Source: Anomaloglossus baeobatrachus
Taxonomy: Eukaryota > Chordata > Amphibia > Anura > Aromobatidae
Length of the DNA stretch: 64,000 bases
Direction of reading: 5' to 3'
Assembly (NCBI RefSeq): GCF_048569485.1
Contig: NC_134354.1
Location: 396,500,170-396,564,169, forward strand
Made by a program: the position numbers and the translations under genes. Positions 46,833 to 57,461 of this stretch are shown here, piece by piece (position 1 is the first letter of the stretch; the number at the start of each line of letters is the position of its first letter). A model generated the notes under the pieces. The model saw only the letters and a program-made list of their open reading frames with translations, did not search any database and was not told the origin of the DNA.

Positions 46833-47197
46833 GACATGTGTTTTTAAAGGATAAAATATTTTTTTAAATATGCACAATAAAAAATATAATTTTATCTAAG
46901 AAAGTTTTTGTGGATTAAAGAAATATATTGGACGTGCTGGACAAAAACCCATTGAATCGTATAGAACCTTCATCCAGGAGCCGGCCTGCCTTATGCCCGT
47001 GCACTGACCACTGAACATGGACTTGTAATGGGTGAGCTGAATCCTTATTTTTTCTTGTTTATCTATAGGCTTATAAACCACCTGGTGAGAGCATTTTACG
47101 TTTTTGCTTCAGAAAATGCTAATATTTTATGTATAACCAGGCCGCAGCCTATAAGAAAAATGGGAGAATAGGTTTCAAAAACAAAAAAAGAAAACCC
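46833..47197 (+). mobile_element. 3' part of a PLE-dependent small element, then spacer
   Basis: Continues from the motif above: AAAATATTTTTTTAAATATG, AATAAAAAATATAATTTTA, GACGTGCTGGAC and the GGGTGAGCTGAATCC end followed by a T-rich tail (about 47045-47065). Same order of modules as at 42220-42316. No target duplication found, so limits are approximate. Confidence 0.4.
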
Positions 47198-48308
47198 CAA
47201 TACATTTGTGATGCATTTTTTTACCAGGATTTTCAAAAGATGCTGTAAAGTCGCAAATTAATTGTGTGAAAATGGCATAAACTTTTTTAGCTTTTTTTGA
47301 AGTGTTCTGAATATTTTTTATTTAGCTTTTTTTGTGGTTGAGAGATGTTTGGATGGTTTTTGACTTACATTATGGAATAAGTAAACAAAATATTATTTCA
47401 AAAACAAAAAAAGAAAACCCCAATAAAATATAACTTTTATTCTTAATACTAAAAGGTCAGAGACCAAATTCACAAACAAACATGGATAGATAATGTGCCA
47501 AACGTGAAATAACAAATGCTAGGAAGGTGGATGATCACACAGACTGGCGCTAAATCAGCCCTAGTCAGCCTCTCCCTACCTAGCAATGGAGGGTATGATT
47601 CTCTCTAATCAGTCAAAGTAGAGGTACAGGTATCCTTTTTACACCTCTGCTTTGACTGATTAGGGAGGCTTTTGCATTGGCGGTCCGCTCTCTGTTTGTC
47701 CCCTGATGATTCCCTGGTACCAGTGGGATGAAACGCGTCGGTACGTCTTTTTAGGACAACATCCCAGATAAGTCTACTTGGCTCACCCTCTGATTGGGAT
47801 GGAGAGTCTCTGTATTTATTAAATGGTGTTTGTTTGTGCTGTGCAGGGCCTATTAGGGTCATGCAGAGTTTCCTGTTGGTGAATGGGGGCGCGATAACCC
47901 TAGGACGTCATAGCCTCCATTGCTAGGTAGGGAGAGGCTGACTAGGGCTGATTTAGGGCCAGTCTGTGTGATCATCCACCCTCCTAGCATTTGTCATTTC
48001 ACGTTTGGCACATTATCTAACCATGTTTGTTTGTGAATTTGGTCTCTGACCTTTTAGTATTAAGAATAAAAGTTTTATCTTATTGGGGTTTTCTTTTTTT
48101 GTTTTTGAAATAATATTTTGTTTACTTATTCCATAATGGAAGTCAAAAACCATCCAAACATCTCTCAACCACAAAAAAAGCTAAATAAAAAATATTCCGA
48201 ACACTTCAAAAAAAGCTAAAAAAGTTTAGGCCATGTTCACACAATTAATTTGCGACTTTACAGAATCCTTTGAAAATCCTGGTGAAAAAATGCATCACAA
48301 ATGTATTG
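47198..48308. repeat. 1.1-kb palindrome, arms about 395 bp, with ribozyme in the loop
   Basis: The left arm 47198-47592 returns inverted as 47914-48308 (outer ends CAATACATTTGTGATGCAT and ATGCATCACAAATGTATTG; inner ends CTAGCAATGGAGG and CCTCCATTGCTAG) with only scattered differences. The arms contain AATAAAAG-TTTTAT sequence. The 320-bp loop carries a hammerhead-like motif. No protein. Non-autonomous element formed by inverted duplication; no clear target duplication. Confidence 0.75.
47696..47759 (+). ncRNA. Hammerhead ribozyme candidate in the palindrome loop
   Basis: Core CTGATGA at 47703-47709, stem II TCCC (47711-47714) with GGGA (47725-47728), GAAA at 47730-47733, then ACGCGTC with predicted cleavage after 47739. 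Outer stem I: TTGTCC (47696-47701) with GGACAA (47754-47759), leaving a bulge on the 3' side as in the PLE A ribozyme. A U-U mismatch closes stem II, so it may be weak. Confidence 0.55.
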
Positions 48309-48651
48309 AGTGAACACCACCTTTAAGAAAGCATTAAAAAAAATAAAACAACACTTCCATAAACATAAACAAAACGTTAACGAAAACGCTTCACGATAAA
48401 AAAAAAAAATGCGAGCAATTCCAAGTTCTTACTTTAAGCCATGTTCCAACATAGCGTAAATCCTGGAATTTTTTAATGCATTTTTTTGTACACAAAATTT
48501 GCAGTATTTGACTGATTGAAGCAAACTGGATCTGGTTTAATGGAAACTGCTGTCCTCTATGTTTAAAAACACTCTTGAACTGTGCTTTTTTGGTGCATTT
48601 TTTCTATATATGGTTCTATAAAGATATACAAGAAGTCAGGATGGTTCTATT
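48309..48651. other. No gene seen
   Basis: A/T-rich spacer between the palindrome and the compound repeat. Confidence 0.4.
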
Positions 48652-49360
48652 AACCCCTTCAGCCCCCAGCCTGTTTTCACCTTAAAGACCCGGCCATTTT
48701 TTGCAATTTTGACCAGTGTCACTTTGACAGGTTATAACTCTGGAACACTTCAATGGATCCTGGCGATTCTGAGATTGTTTTGTCGTGACATATTGTACTT
48801 CATGTCAGTGGTAAATTTAGGCCGATATGTTTTGCGTTTATTTGTGAAAATTTCGGAAATTTGGTGAAAATTTTGAAAATTTAGCAATTTTCAAAATTTG
48901 AAATTTTATGCCCATAAATCTGAGAGATATGTCACACAAAATAGTTACTAAATAACATTTCCCACATGTCTACTTTACACCAGCGCAATTTTTGAAAAAA
49001 AAATAATTTCCGTTAGGAAGTTAGAAGGGTTCAAAGTTCATCACCAATTTCTCATTTTTCCAACAAAATTTACAAAAAAAAATGTTTTAGGTACCACATC
49101 ACATTTGGAGTGATTTGAGAAACCTAGGCGACAGAAAATACCCAAAAGTGACCCAATTCTAAAATCTGCACCCCTCACTCTGCTCAAAACCACATCCAAG
49201 AAGTTTATTAACCCTTTAGGAGCTTCACAGCAACCAAAGCAATGTAGACGAAAAAATGAAAATTTTACTTTTTTAACACAAAAATGTTACTTTAGCCATA
49301 AAAATTAGTATTTTCACAAGGGTATCAGTAAAAATGCATCATAAAATGTATCGTGCATTT

Positions 49361-51140
49361 TCTCCTGAGTACGCAGATACCCCATATGTGGTGGTAATCA
49401 AATGTTTGGGCACACAGCAGGACTCGGAAGGCAAGGAGCGCCATTTGAATTTTTGAGTGCAAAATTAGCTGCACTCATTAGCGGACACCATGTCGGGTTT
49501 GAAGACTCCCTGAGGTGCCTAAACAATGGAGCTCCCCCACAAATGACCCCATTTTGGAAACTAGAGCCCTCAAATATTTTTTCTAGATGTTTGATGTGCA
49601 CTTTGAACCCCTGGGGGCTTCACAGAAGTTTATAACGTTGAGCCGTGAAAAGAAAAAAAAACTTTTTTACCACAAAACTGTTGCTTCAACCAGGTAGCTT
49701 TTTTTATCACAAGGGTATCAGGAAAAAATGCACCATAAAATGTATTGTGCATTTTCTCCTGAGTACGCAGATACCCCATATGTGGTGGTAATCAAATGTT
49801 TGGGCACACAGCAGGACTCGGAAGGCAAGGAGCGCCATTTAAATTTTTGAGTGCAAAATTAGCTGCACTCATTAGCGGACGCCATGTCGGGTTTGAGGAC
49901 TCCCCGAGGTGCCTAAACAATGGAGCTCCCCCATAAGTGACCCCATTTTGGAAACTAGAGCCCTCAAATATTTTTTCTAGATGTTTGATGTGCACTTTGA
50001 ACCCCTGGGGGCTTCACAGAAGTTTATAACGTTGAGCCGTGAAAAGAAAAAAAAACTTTTTTACCACAAAACTGTTGCTTCAACCAGGTAGCTTTTTTTA
50101 TCACAAGGGTATCAGGAAAAAATGCACCATAAAATGTATTGTGCATTTTCTCCTGAGTACGCAGATACCCCATATGTGGTGGTAATCAAATGTTTGGGCA
50201 CACAGCAGGACTCGGAAGGCAAGGAGCGCCATTTAAATTTTTGAGTGCAAAATTAGCTGCACTCATTAGCGGACGCCATGTCGGGTTTGAGGACTCCCCG
50301 AGGTGCCTAAACAATGGAGCTCCCCCATAAGTGACCCCATTTTGGAAACTAGAGCCCTCAAATATTTTTTCTAGATGTTTGATGTGCACTTTGAACCCCT
50401 GGGGGCTTCACAGAAGTTTATAACGTTGAGCCGTGAAAAGAAAAAAAAACTTTTTTACCACAAAACTGTTGCTTCAACCAGGTAGCTTTTTTTATCACAA
50501 GGGTATCAGGAAAAAATGCACCATAAAATGTATTGTGCATTTTCTCCTGAGTACGCAGATACCCCATATGTGGTGGAAATCAAATGTTTGGGCGCACGGC
50601 AGGACTCGGAAGGCAAGGAGCGCCATTTCACAGCAAAATTGGTTGGAATTATTAGCGGACGCCATGTTGCGTTTGGAGACCCCCTGAAGTGCCTAAACAA
50701 TGGAGCTCCCCCACAATTGACCCCATTTTGGAAACTAGACCCCTCATGGAATTTATCTAGCTGTTTAGTGAGCACTTTGAACCCCTGGAGGCTTCACAAA
50801 CGTTTGTAATGTTCAGCCGTGAAAATATTTTATTCTTTTTTTTACCACAAAATTGTTTTTTCAAACAGGTAGCTTTTTTTTCCACAAGGGTATCAGGAAA
50901 AAATGCCCCACAAAATGTATTGTGCAATTTCTCCTGAGTACGACGATACCTCATATGTGGTGGAAATCAATTGTTTGGGCGTACGGCGGGGCTCAGAAGA
51001 GAAGGAGCGCCATTTCACAGTAAAATTGATTGGAATTATTAGCAGACGCCATGTTTCATTTGGAGACCCCCTGAGGTGCCTAAACAATGGAGCTCCCCCA
51101 CATGTGATCCCATTTTGGAAACTAGACCCCCCCCCATACA
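49361..51140. repeat. 394-bp tandem array, about 4.5 copies
   Basis: TCTCCTGAGTACGCAGATAC begins units at 49361, 49755, 50149, 50543 and (diverged) 50940. Units 2 and 3 look identical over all 394 bp, unit 1 has a few differences, and the last two are more diverged. Short frames starting MHIKHLEKIFEG repeat with the unit and are not genes. Confidence 0.9.
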
Positions 51141-51289
51141 AAAAAAATTAGTTTGGCGAAATAAAAATTACAAACATCAGTAAAAAAAGAAAAAAAAAAT
51201 GAGCGCCTGCCACTAAGACCAGTGCCAAACGTGAGAGCAATGCACGAGTCTCGCATCGCATCATCCACTGCAGTCTGGAAGCGAGCAAC

Positions 51290-51500
51290 TGCGCTGGATA
51301 ATGCGATGCGAGAGGGCGGGGCGGCAGATGAGAAAGGGCGCAGCGGATGGAAGATGGGAAAGGGCGCAGCGGGTGGAGGAGCGGCAGAGGATGGGAAAGG
51401 GCGCAGCGGATGGATGATGGGAAATGGCGCAGCGGATGGATGGGAAATGGCGCAGCAGATGGAGGAGCGGCAGAGGATGGGGGGGGGTAGGTGAGATGGG
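51290..51500. repeat. GC-rich short repeats (GGGAAAGGGCGCAGCGGATGG type)
   Basis: A 25-40 bp motif GATGGGAAA(G/T)GGCGCAGCGG(A/G)TGGA recurs four or five times. Part of the compound repeat; no coding value. Confidence 0.6.
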
Positions 51501-51695
51501 GATACCTACCTTACAGGATGGATCTAGGCAGCAGGATCACAGCAGACAGAAGAGGCAGCAGATGAAGGAGGCAACAGATCGAGGAGGGTGACAGGGGGCA
51601 GTAGATGGAAAATGGGAGAGAGCAGGCAGCAGATTGGGGAGGGGGGCAGAGTCTGATGGGAGAGAGAGATGGCACATGGAGGAGGGGGGGCCCCG

Positions 51696-51948
51696 GGGGG
51701 GGAGGGTGGCTTGCAGCACATGTAGGGGGAGGGTGGCTTGCAGCACATGTGGGGGGAGGGTAGCTTGCAGCACATGTGGGGGGAGGGTGGCTTGCAGCAC
51801 ATGTGCTGCAAGCCAGCCACCCTCCCCCCACATGTGCTGCAAGCCAGCCACCCTCCCCCCACATGTGCTGCAAGCCAGCCACCCTCCCCCCACATGTGCT
51901 GCAAGCCACCCTCCCCCCACGTGGGGGGAGGGTGGCTTGCAGCACATG
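51696..51948. repeat. Head-to-head inverted minisatellite
   Basis: Four 27-31 bp units GGGGGGAGGGTGGCTTGCAG read forwards (51696-51802). At the axis CAGCACATGTGCTG (51796-51809) the array flips and about four units read in inverse (to about 51918), then one forward unit follows. The whole block can fold as a hairpin of over 100 bp per arm. Confidence 0.85.
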
Positions 51949-52064
51949 GAGGGATAGGAGGTGTGGCGATGGAGAAGGGGCAGCCGATGAAGGAGGAGGC
52001 GGCGGCGGCCGCCGATCGGGAACAGTGGGGGCCGATTCGGGGGCAGCAGCGGCTGAAAAAGGTG

Positions 52065-53115
52065 GGTGCGACGGCGGCGGGGACAGTGGCGAGCATGGCG
52101 GCGGGGACAGCGGTGGATCGGGAGCGGCGGCGGGGACAGCGGTGGATCGGAAGCGGCGGCGGGGACAGCGGTGGAGCGGGAGCATGGTGCCGGGGACAGC
52201 GGTGGAGCGGGAGCGGCGGCGGGGACAGCGGTGGAGCGGGAGCATGGCGCCGGGGACAGCGGTGGATCGGGAGCGGCGACGGAGACAGCGGTGGAGCGGG
52301 AGCATGGCGCCGGGGACAACGGTGGAGCGGGAGCGTGGCGCCGGGGACAGCGGTGGATCGGGAGCGTGGCGCCGGGGACAGCGGTGGATCGGGAGCGGCG
52401 GCGGAGACAGCGGTGGAGCGGGAGCATGGCGCCGGGGATAACGGTGGATCGGGAGCATGGCGCCGGGGACAGCGGTGGATCGGGAGCGTGGCGCCGGGGA
52501 CAGCGGTGGATCGGGAGCGGCGCCGGGGACAGCGGTGCATCGGGAGCAGCGGCGGGGACAGCGGTGGATCGGGAGCGTGGCGCCGGGGACAGCGGTGCAT
52601 CGGGAGCAGCGGCGGGGACAGCGGTGGATCGGGAGCGTGGCGCCGGGGACAGCGGTGTATCGGGAGCAGCGGCGGGGACAGCGGTGCATCGGGAGCAGCG
52701 GCGGGGACAGCGGTGCATCGGGAGCAGCGGCGGGGACAGCGGTGCATCGGGAGCAGCGGCGGGGACAGCGGTGCATCGGGAGCAGCGGCGGGGACAGCGG
52801 TGCATCGGGAGCAGCGGCGGGGACAGCGGTGCATCGGGAGCAACGGCGGGGACAGCGGTGCATCGGGAGCAGCGGCGGGGACAGCGGTGCATCGGGAGCA
52901 GCGGCGGGGACAGCGGTGCATCGGGAGCAGCGGCGGGGACAGCGATGGAGTGGGAGCATGGCGCCGGGGACAGCGGTGGATCAGGAGCGTGGCGCCGGGG
53001 ACAGCGGTGGATCGGGAGCAGCGGCGGGGACAGCGGTGGATCGGGAGCAGCGGCGGGGCAATCGGAGACAGCGGCGGGGACAGCGGTGGATCGGGAGAAG
53101 CGGCGGGGCGATCGG
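52065..53115. repeat. 29-bp GC-rich minisatellite, about 35 copies
   Basis: Unit of the form GGGAGCAGCGGCGGGGACAG plus CGGTGCATC (29 bp), with variants GTGGATC, GTGGAGC and CATGGCGCC. 52660-52940 is the most uniform stretch. Because 29 is not a multiple of 3 and the unit lacks stops in all frames, long open frames of 240-540 codons appear on both strands. They are artefacts. Confidence 0.92.
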
Positions 53116-53192
53116 GGACAGGGGCAGGCGGCGGGGACAGCAACTTACCGCTCTCCTCGGCTTCCAGGGACGGTCACAGGCCGCAGATCCAC

Positions 53193-53235
53193 ATTGATTG
53201 GAGAGAGCGGTCACAAGACCGGTCTCTCCAATCAG
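53193..53235. repeat. Perfect short hairpin
   Basis: TGATTGGAGAGA and GGTC are answered by GACC and TCTCTCCAATCA around a short loop. It lies just left of the LINE junction. Confidence 0.6.
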
Positions 53236-53317
53236 AGCTGGGGGCGGGTGAAGCATCGATCACCCAGCTCCAGCCAATGGCCAGTGCTACAGCAGCACTG
53301 ATCAGGGCTGGATTTCA

Positions 53318-54455
53318 ATGTTCCAGCCATTTTCTCCTACTTCTAGACCTATCCTCAGCCTTTGACACTGTTGACCACTCCCTGCTACTACAGATCCTCT
53401 CTTCCCTTGGTGTCAGAGACCTCGCTCTCTCTTGGATCTCTTCATACCTCTCCAACCGCACTTTTAGTGTCTCCCATTCCCACACAACCTCTTCATCCCG
53501 TTCTCTCTCTGTTGGTGTCCCTCAAGGCTCTGTCCTGGGACCCTTACTTTTTTCTATCTATACATTTGGCCTGGGACAACTCATAAAGTCCCATGGCTTC
53601 CAGTACCACCTATATGCCGATGACACTCAGATCTACCTCTCTGGTCCAGATGTCACATCTCTGCTGTCCAGAATCCCAGAGTGCCTATCTGCTATATCTT
53701 CCTTCTTTTCCTCTCGCTTCCTAAAGCTCAATATGGCCAAAACTGAACTGATCATCTTTCCTCCATCTCCCCTGCACTCTCCACCTGATCTATCCATTAC
53801 AATTAATAACATCACGCTCTCCCCAGCACCCAAAGTTCGGTGCCTCGGAGTGACCTTTGACTCTGCCCTGTCCTTCATACCGCACATCCAATCCCTCACC
53901 ACCTCCTGCCGTTTTCAACTCAAAAATATCTCCAGAATCCGCCCTTTTCTCAATCCCCAATCTACAAAAATTCTAGTGCACGCCCTCATAATCTCCCGCA
54001 TCGACTACTGCAACATCCTCCTCTGTGGTCTCCCTGCTAACACACTCGCCCCTCTCCAGTCCATCCTTAACTCTGCTGCCCGACTGATCCACCTCTCTCC
54101 TCAATACCACCCCGCTTCTCCTCTCTGCAAGTCCCTCCACTGGCTCCCAATCTTCCACCGTATCCAATTCAAATTACTAACACTGACCTACAAAGCTATC
54201 CATAATCTGTCTCCTCCATATATCTCTGAACTAATCTCTCGCTACACTCCAAAACGTAACCTCCGGTCCTCCCAAGATCTCCTTCTATCCTCCTCTCTCA
54301 TTCGCTCCTCATGCAACCGACTCCAAGACTTCTCCCGAGCATCCCCAGTCTCCTGGAACTCACTGCCTCAACACGTCAGACTATCTACTACACTTGCAAA
54401 CTTCAAACGGACCCTGAAAACTCATCTGTTCAGAAATGCCTATAATCTACAATGA
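53318..54455 (+). pseudogene. L2/CR1 reverse transcriptase, C-terminal part
   Basis: Open through its end at 54455. RT motif [18 protein letters not shown], motif [18 protein letters not shown], catalytic [14 protein letters not shown], then [23 protein letters not shown], the thumb and [14 protein letters not shown]. The C-terminal [15 protein letters not shown]...[14 protein letters not shown] is typical of CR1/L2. It lacks the endonuclease and the first RT blocks. The frame happens to be open upstream through the minisatellite to 51738, giving a meaningless 905-codon fusion. Confidence 0.9.
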
Positions 54456-54461
54456 CCTCAC

Positions 54462-54563
54462 CGCCCCACCACCGTGCGGAGCTGCCGCCCCACCACCGTG
54501 CGGAGCTGCCGCCCCACCACCGTGCGGAGCTGCCGCCCCACCACCGTGCGGAGCTGCCGCCCC
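54462..54563. repeat. 24-bp tandem repeat, 4 copies
   Basis: GCTGCCGCCCCACCACCGTG plus CGGA repeats four times directly after the RT stop codon. The copies appear identical. Confidence 0.9.
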
Positions 54564-54875
54564 ACCTACACCCCACCTACTGTCTCCTCCCCAAAATCCT
54601 TTAGGATGTAAGCCCGCAAGGGCAGGGCCCTCTTCCCCCTGTGCTAGTCTGTCTATTGTAACGTGTACATGTATCCTGTATGTAACCCCCTCATGTACAG
54701 CACCATGGAATCAATGGTGCTCTATAAATAAACAATAATAATAATAATAATAAAGAAGAAACCGGGTAGTGCTGCAGCTCCTGCCTCCCCCACGGCGTGC
54801 CAGAGCTCCCAGGGGAGCATATCCAGGTACCTGGCGGCGTCTGGGACTGAGCCTCCGCTGGCGGCCCGAAGCAAG

Positions 54876-56073
54876 ATGGCGCCGGTGGGCTCGCGGCCCC
54901 CTCCGACGGGGAACTCCCCAGGCGCGGTCCGGCGCCCTCCCACAGCCAGCAACTTTGCACCGGAGACCAGCGGTGGGGACGAGCGGCGCAGGGACCCGGC
55001 ACTGGCACAGAAGGGAGAGAGCTCAGGTAGGGAGGGCTGGAGGGGTGGGGGGGGAACCGCGCAGCATTCCTCGCGGCCTGCCTCCATACATGCTGCTGCG
55101 GGGGAGGCGGAGACCTCGGCCCCTGGGGGATCATGCGATCCGGGAATACCTGCCATCCTCTGCACCCAGGGGTCCCCCCCCCCCGCTGGAGCGCACTGCG
55201 CCCCTGTCCTTAACGAGCACCCTGCCCTCTGGCCCTCCGCAGGAAGACATAAATGCTCTCAGGGAGCTTATCCTAGCCCTCCCCAGCAAAAAAGACCTAG
55301 AAGATGTAGTGGCCAGAATTGAATCCTCCCAGCAGATGGCGCTGTCCAGCCTGAGAGAGGAAATGGTGGTGCTGGAGGACAGAATTCAGGCAACGGAGCA
55401 AGCACAGGAGTCCCTGGAGAGTAGGATGGAGCGAATTGAAAGGGACTGTGAATCTTCTAATGCCCACATCAGAGACCTAGCCCTGCTCCTGGATGACCAA
55501 GAAAACAGGAGCAGGAGAAATAATGTCAGGCTGAAGGGTATACCGGAGGACTGGCCCCAAGCTCTCCTGCGATCTAAAGTCCTGTCCATTTTCAACATGG
55601 TGACAGATCGTCCGCTGGAGGCTACTTATCTTTTTGACAGAATCCACAGGGTTGCCAGACCCACGCCCTCCTCCAGGGATGTGTTATGCCGCTTACATTA
55701 CTATGGAGACAGAGAAAGGATCCTGCAGGGGGCCTGGGCACACGGCCCTGTGAAAATAGACGGTGCTATGGTAAAGTTGTTCCCGGACGTATCCAGCCGC
55801 ACACTGTATATGAGGCGTCTGCTGCAACCTCTCCTGATCAGAATAAAGGAAGCGAACGCCACCTATAGATGGGGCCATCCCTTCCACCTGATTGTGCGTA
55901 AGGGGGACTCGGTGTTCCTTCTGAGGAGGCACTCGGAGCTCCCGAATCTCTGTGCCTTTCTGGATATTTCGGACTGCTCGGTTCCGGACTGGACGGCTTG
56001 GGAGCCTCAGGCCTATATGGAGCAGAGGAGGAGAAAGGGGGGAGCCACCCCTGCTCAAAGGGAGGTCCCGTGA
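54876..56073 (+). pseudogene. L1 ORF1 (RNA-binding protein), one frame change
   Basis: The likely start is ATG 54876 (MAPVGSRPPPTGNSPG), with a P/G/R-rich N-terminus. The frame appears to shift near the C-run at about 55172-55182, after which 55240-56073 is continuous. Seen there: EDINALRELILALPSKKDLE, a coiled coil (about 55300-55490), RRM start RRNNVRLKGIPED, ATYLFDRIHRVARP, and the C-terminal domain with RILQGAWAHGP and ATYRWGHPFHLIVRKG. This is the trimeric L1 ORF1p that coats L1 RNA. Ends TGA at 56071-56073. Confidence 0.85.
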
Positions 56074-56509
56074 GAATGAAGGCTCTATTCGAGCAAGATC
56101 TGAGTAGAGGAGTGCCTACAACGGAGGCAATGCTGGTGGTGAAGGAGACGGGAGCTGGGAAGGTCTCCAGCGAAAAAAGAAAAATGACAATCTAGGCGTT
56201 AAATCAATTCTATTGGACACAGTGTTCTGGGGGATGTCTAAAACATTTGCGATAGCGGGCTGGGGGGGGGTGGGGGGGGGCAATGTTTATATAAGCTTGT
56301 TCTGGGGGGGGGGTTAGCGGGAGGTTATTTGGCGGACCCTTCCTTAGGTTTGGGAGGGAGGGGCCGGCCAGCAGGAAAAAGTAGGGCGCGGGGTAGCGCT
56401 CTGGCCGTGTGTCGGTTCGTGTCCCCGTTTTTCCCTTAAGTAGTCCCTGGGCTGGTCCCCGGCTCTACGAACAGTATATTAACTGTTTCTCTACTTTCTG
56501 GTTATCTTC

Positions 56510-56655
56510 TTGAGTTTCTCTTTTCTCTCTTTTCTAATCTCGAAGTTTTCTTCTTCCCCTTTTTCTCCCTCTCTCTTCTCCCCTGCCCCTTCTCACCCCC
56601 CTCCCCTTTTTTTTTTTTTTTCCTCTCTCTCGCCCCTCCCCCCTCCCCCCCCACC
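56510..56655 (+). other. Polypyrimidine tract upstream of L1 ORF2
   Basis: About 145 nt of C/T with very few purines, ending about 20 nt before ATG 56675. It is the counterpart of 6505-6655 in the other L1. The G-rich stretch at 56255-56320 lies upstream in the same spacer. Confidence 0.6.
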
Positions 56656-56674
56656 CGGGTTCCTGTGACAGAGC

Positions 56675-56933
56675 ATGGTGAAACAAAAGCACCATGAGTT
56701 ACGAGTGGGCTCATTGAATGTCAAGGGACTCCACAGCCCGGAGAAACGCTCTATACTACTGAACCTCCTATGGAGAAACCGAATCCAGGTCGCCTTTCTT
56801 CAAGAGACACACTACTGCGAATCCAGACCATACAGACTCACGGACAGAAGGTATCCAATAGTATTCCACTCACCCTCCCCGGATCCTAGATCAAGGGGCA
56901 CAAGCATCTTGCTGTCTAATACGCTCCCCTGTA
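56675..56933 (+). pseudogene. L1 ORF2, first 86 codons only
   Basis: MVKQKHHELRVGSLNVKGLH opens the APE endonuclease. ILLNLLWRNRIQVAFLQETH holds the metal-binding glutamate (QETH). The frame is lost at CKK where the PLE 3' end begins. The copy has no visible defect before that point. Confidence 0.88.
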
Positions 56934-57392
56934 AAAAAAAATATATAGCGCATGTGACAAGTACCCGATGGTCTAGGGTTAGATTAAGGAGAGTTTGAAT
57001 TTGCTCACCTGGTGAGGTTGTGCGCCCTCGCACAACCTCGGTGTTGGCTTATTAGATCCTCTGGATGGATGGGGGTTTGAATCCTTGATATCAATGCTGT
57101 TAGGTTGTAGTCTTTAGTGGAGATGTCCGGACTCAGGACCGCTGGTTCCTCCTAGTATCCCCGGCACTATGGGTCTTGGAGTCTGCAACGATCCTCCGTT
57201 CTCCAGCTGAAAGTTCCGCTTTGGAGTGGGTAACCTGTGTCTTTCTGCAGCTCTCACCGATTCCCTCTAGGGGATTGAGCTTATGGTGAAAAGGTGGAAT
57301 ATCGGTCTTACGAGCGCTGATAATGCACTGGTTCCATTGAAGGTTAGATTGTTTTATTGTTAAAATATTTTTTAGATATAAAATATACAATT

Positions 57393-57461
57393 CTCCTGTT
57401 GGTTAAATCAATACAACGCGTTTCAGCATTACATCAATGCTTTCCTCAGGTATAACAGGAG
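57393..57461 (-). ncRNA. Type I hammerhead ribozyme of PLE A
   Basis: On the minus strand: outer stem I CTCCTGTT (57461-57454), inner stem I ATAC (57453-57450), core CTGAGGA (57449-57443), stem II AGCATT/AATGCT (57441-57436 and 57430-57425, 5-nt loop), GAAA (57424-57421), the very short palindromic stem III ACGCGT, predicted cleavage after ACGCGTT at 57415. The 3' strand GTAT and AACAGGAG (57400-57393) completes stem I with a 10-nt bulge. All conserved core bases are present. Short palindromic stem III is typical of PLE ribozymes, which may act as dimers. Confidence 0.8.

Larger units (their letters stand above)
48652..53317. mobile_element. Compound interspersed repeat with nested tandem arrays
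   Basis: Opens AACCCCTTCAGCCCCCAGCC and continues with AT-rich sequence that grades into the 394-bp array, then GC-rich minisatellites, and stops where a LINE begins (about 53318). I recognise the type as a repeat common in frog genomes but cannot name its class. No transposase or RT is visible, and the matching right end (GGGGTT-type inverse) is not in the window. Confidence 0.45.
53318..54755 (+). mobile_element. L2/CR1-type LINE, 5'-truncated
   Basis: The 3' portion of an L2/CR1-superfamily LINE: partial RT, a 24-bp minisatellite, then a 3' UTR with TGTAAGCCCGCAAGGGCAGG, the hairpin CACCATGGAATCAATGGTG and a terminal AATAAT repeat (54723-54753) instead of poly(A), typical of this group. 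The 5' truncation falls in the RT. The next element starts within a few bases of its tail. Confidence 0.88.
54756..56933 (+). mobile_element. L1-clade LINE, 5' half, interrupted by a PLE
   Basis: Begins right after the L2/CR1 AATAAT tail. It has a 5' UTR, ORF1, a 600-bp spacer with G-rich and pyrimidine-rich parts, and the first 86 codons of ORF2. The element is then cut by the Penelope-like element at about 56930. Its remainder would lie beyond the right edge, if it survives. Less decayed than the L1 at 4617. Confidence 0.9.

Noticed and set aside
49398-50389. Repeated 67-codon MHIKHLEKIFEGSSFQNG proteins
   Set aside because: They recur every 394 bp with the tandem array and have no homologue I know.
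51511-53197. Proline/cysteine- or glycine/serine-rich proteins of 240-540 residues on both strands
   Set aside because: Read-outs of a 29-bp stop-free minisatellite in all frames; periodic every 29 residues.
51738-53317. N-terminal extension of the L2/CR1 RT to give a 905-residue protein
   Set aside because: The RT copy is 5'-truncated and happens to be in frame with repeat sequence; no LINE has such an N-terminus.
54769-54875. Upstream GTG start for the L1 ORF1
   Set aside because: The ATG at 54876 gives a more typical N-terminus; the earlier sequence is 5' UTR.
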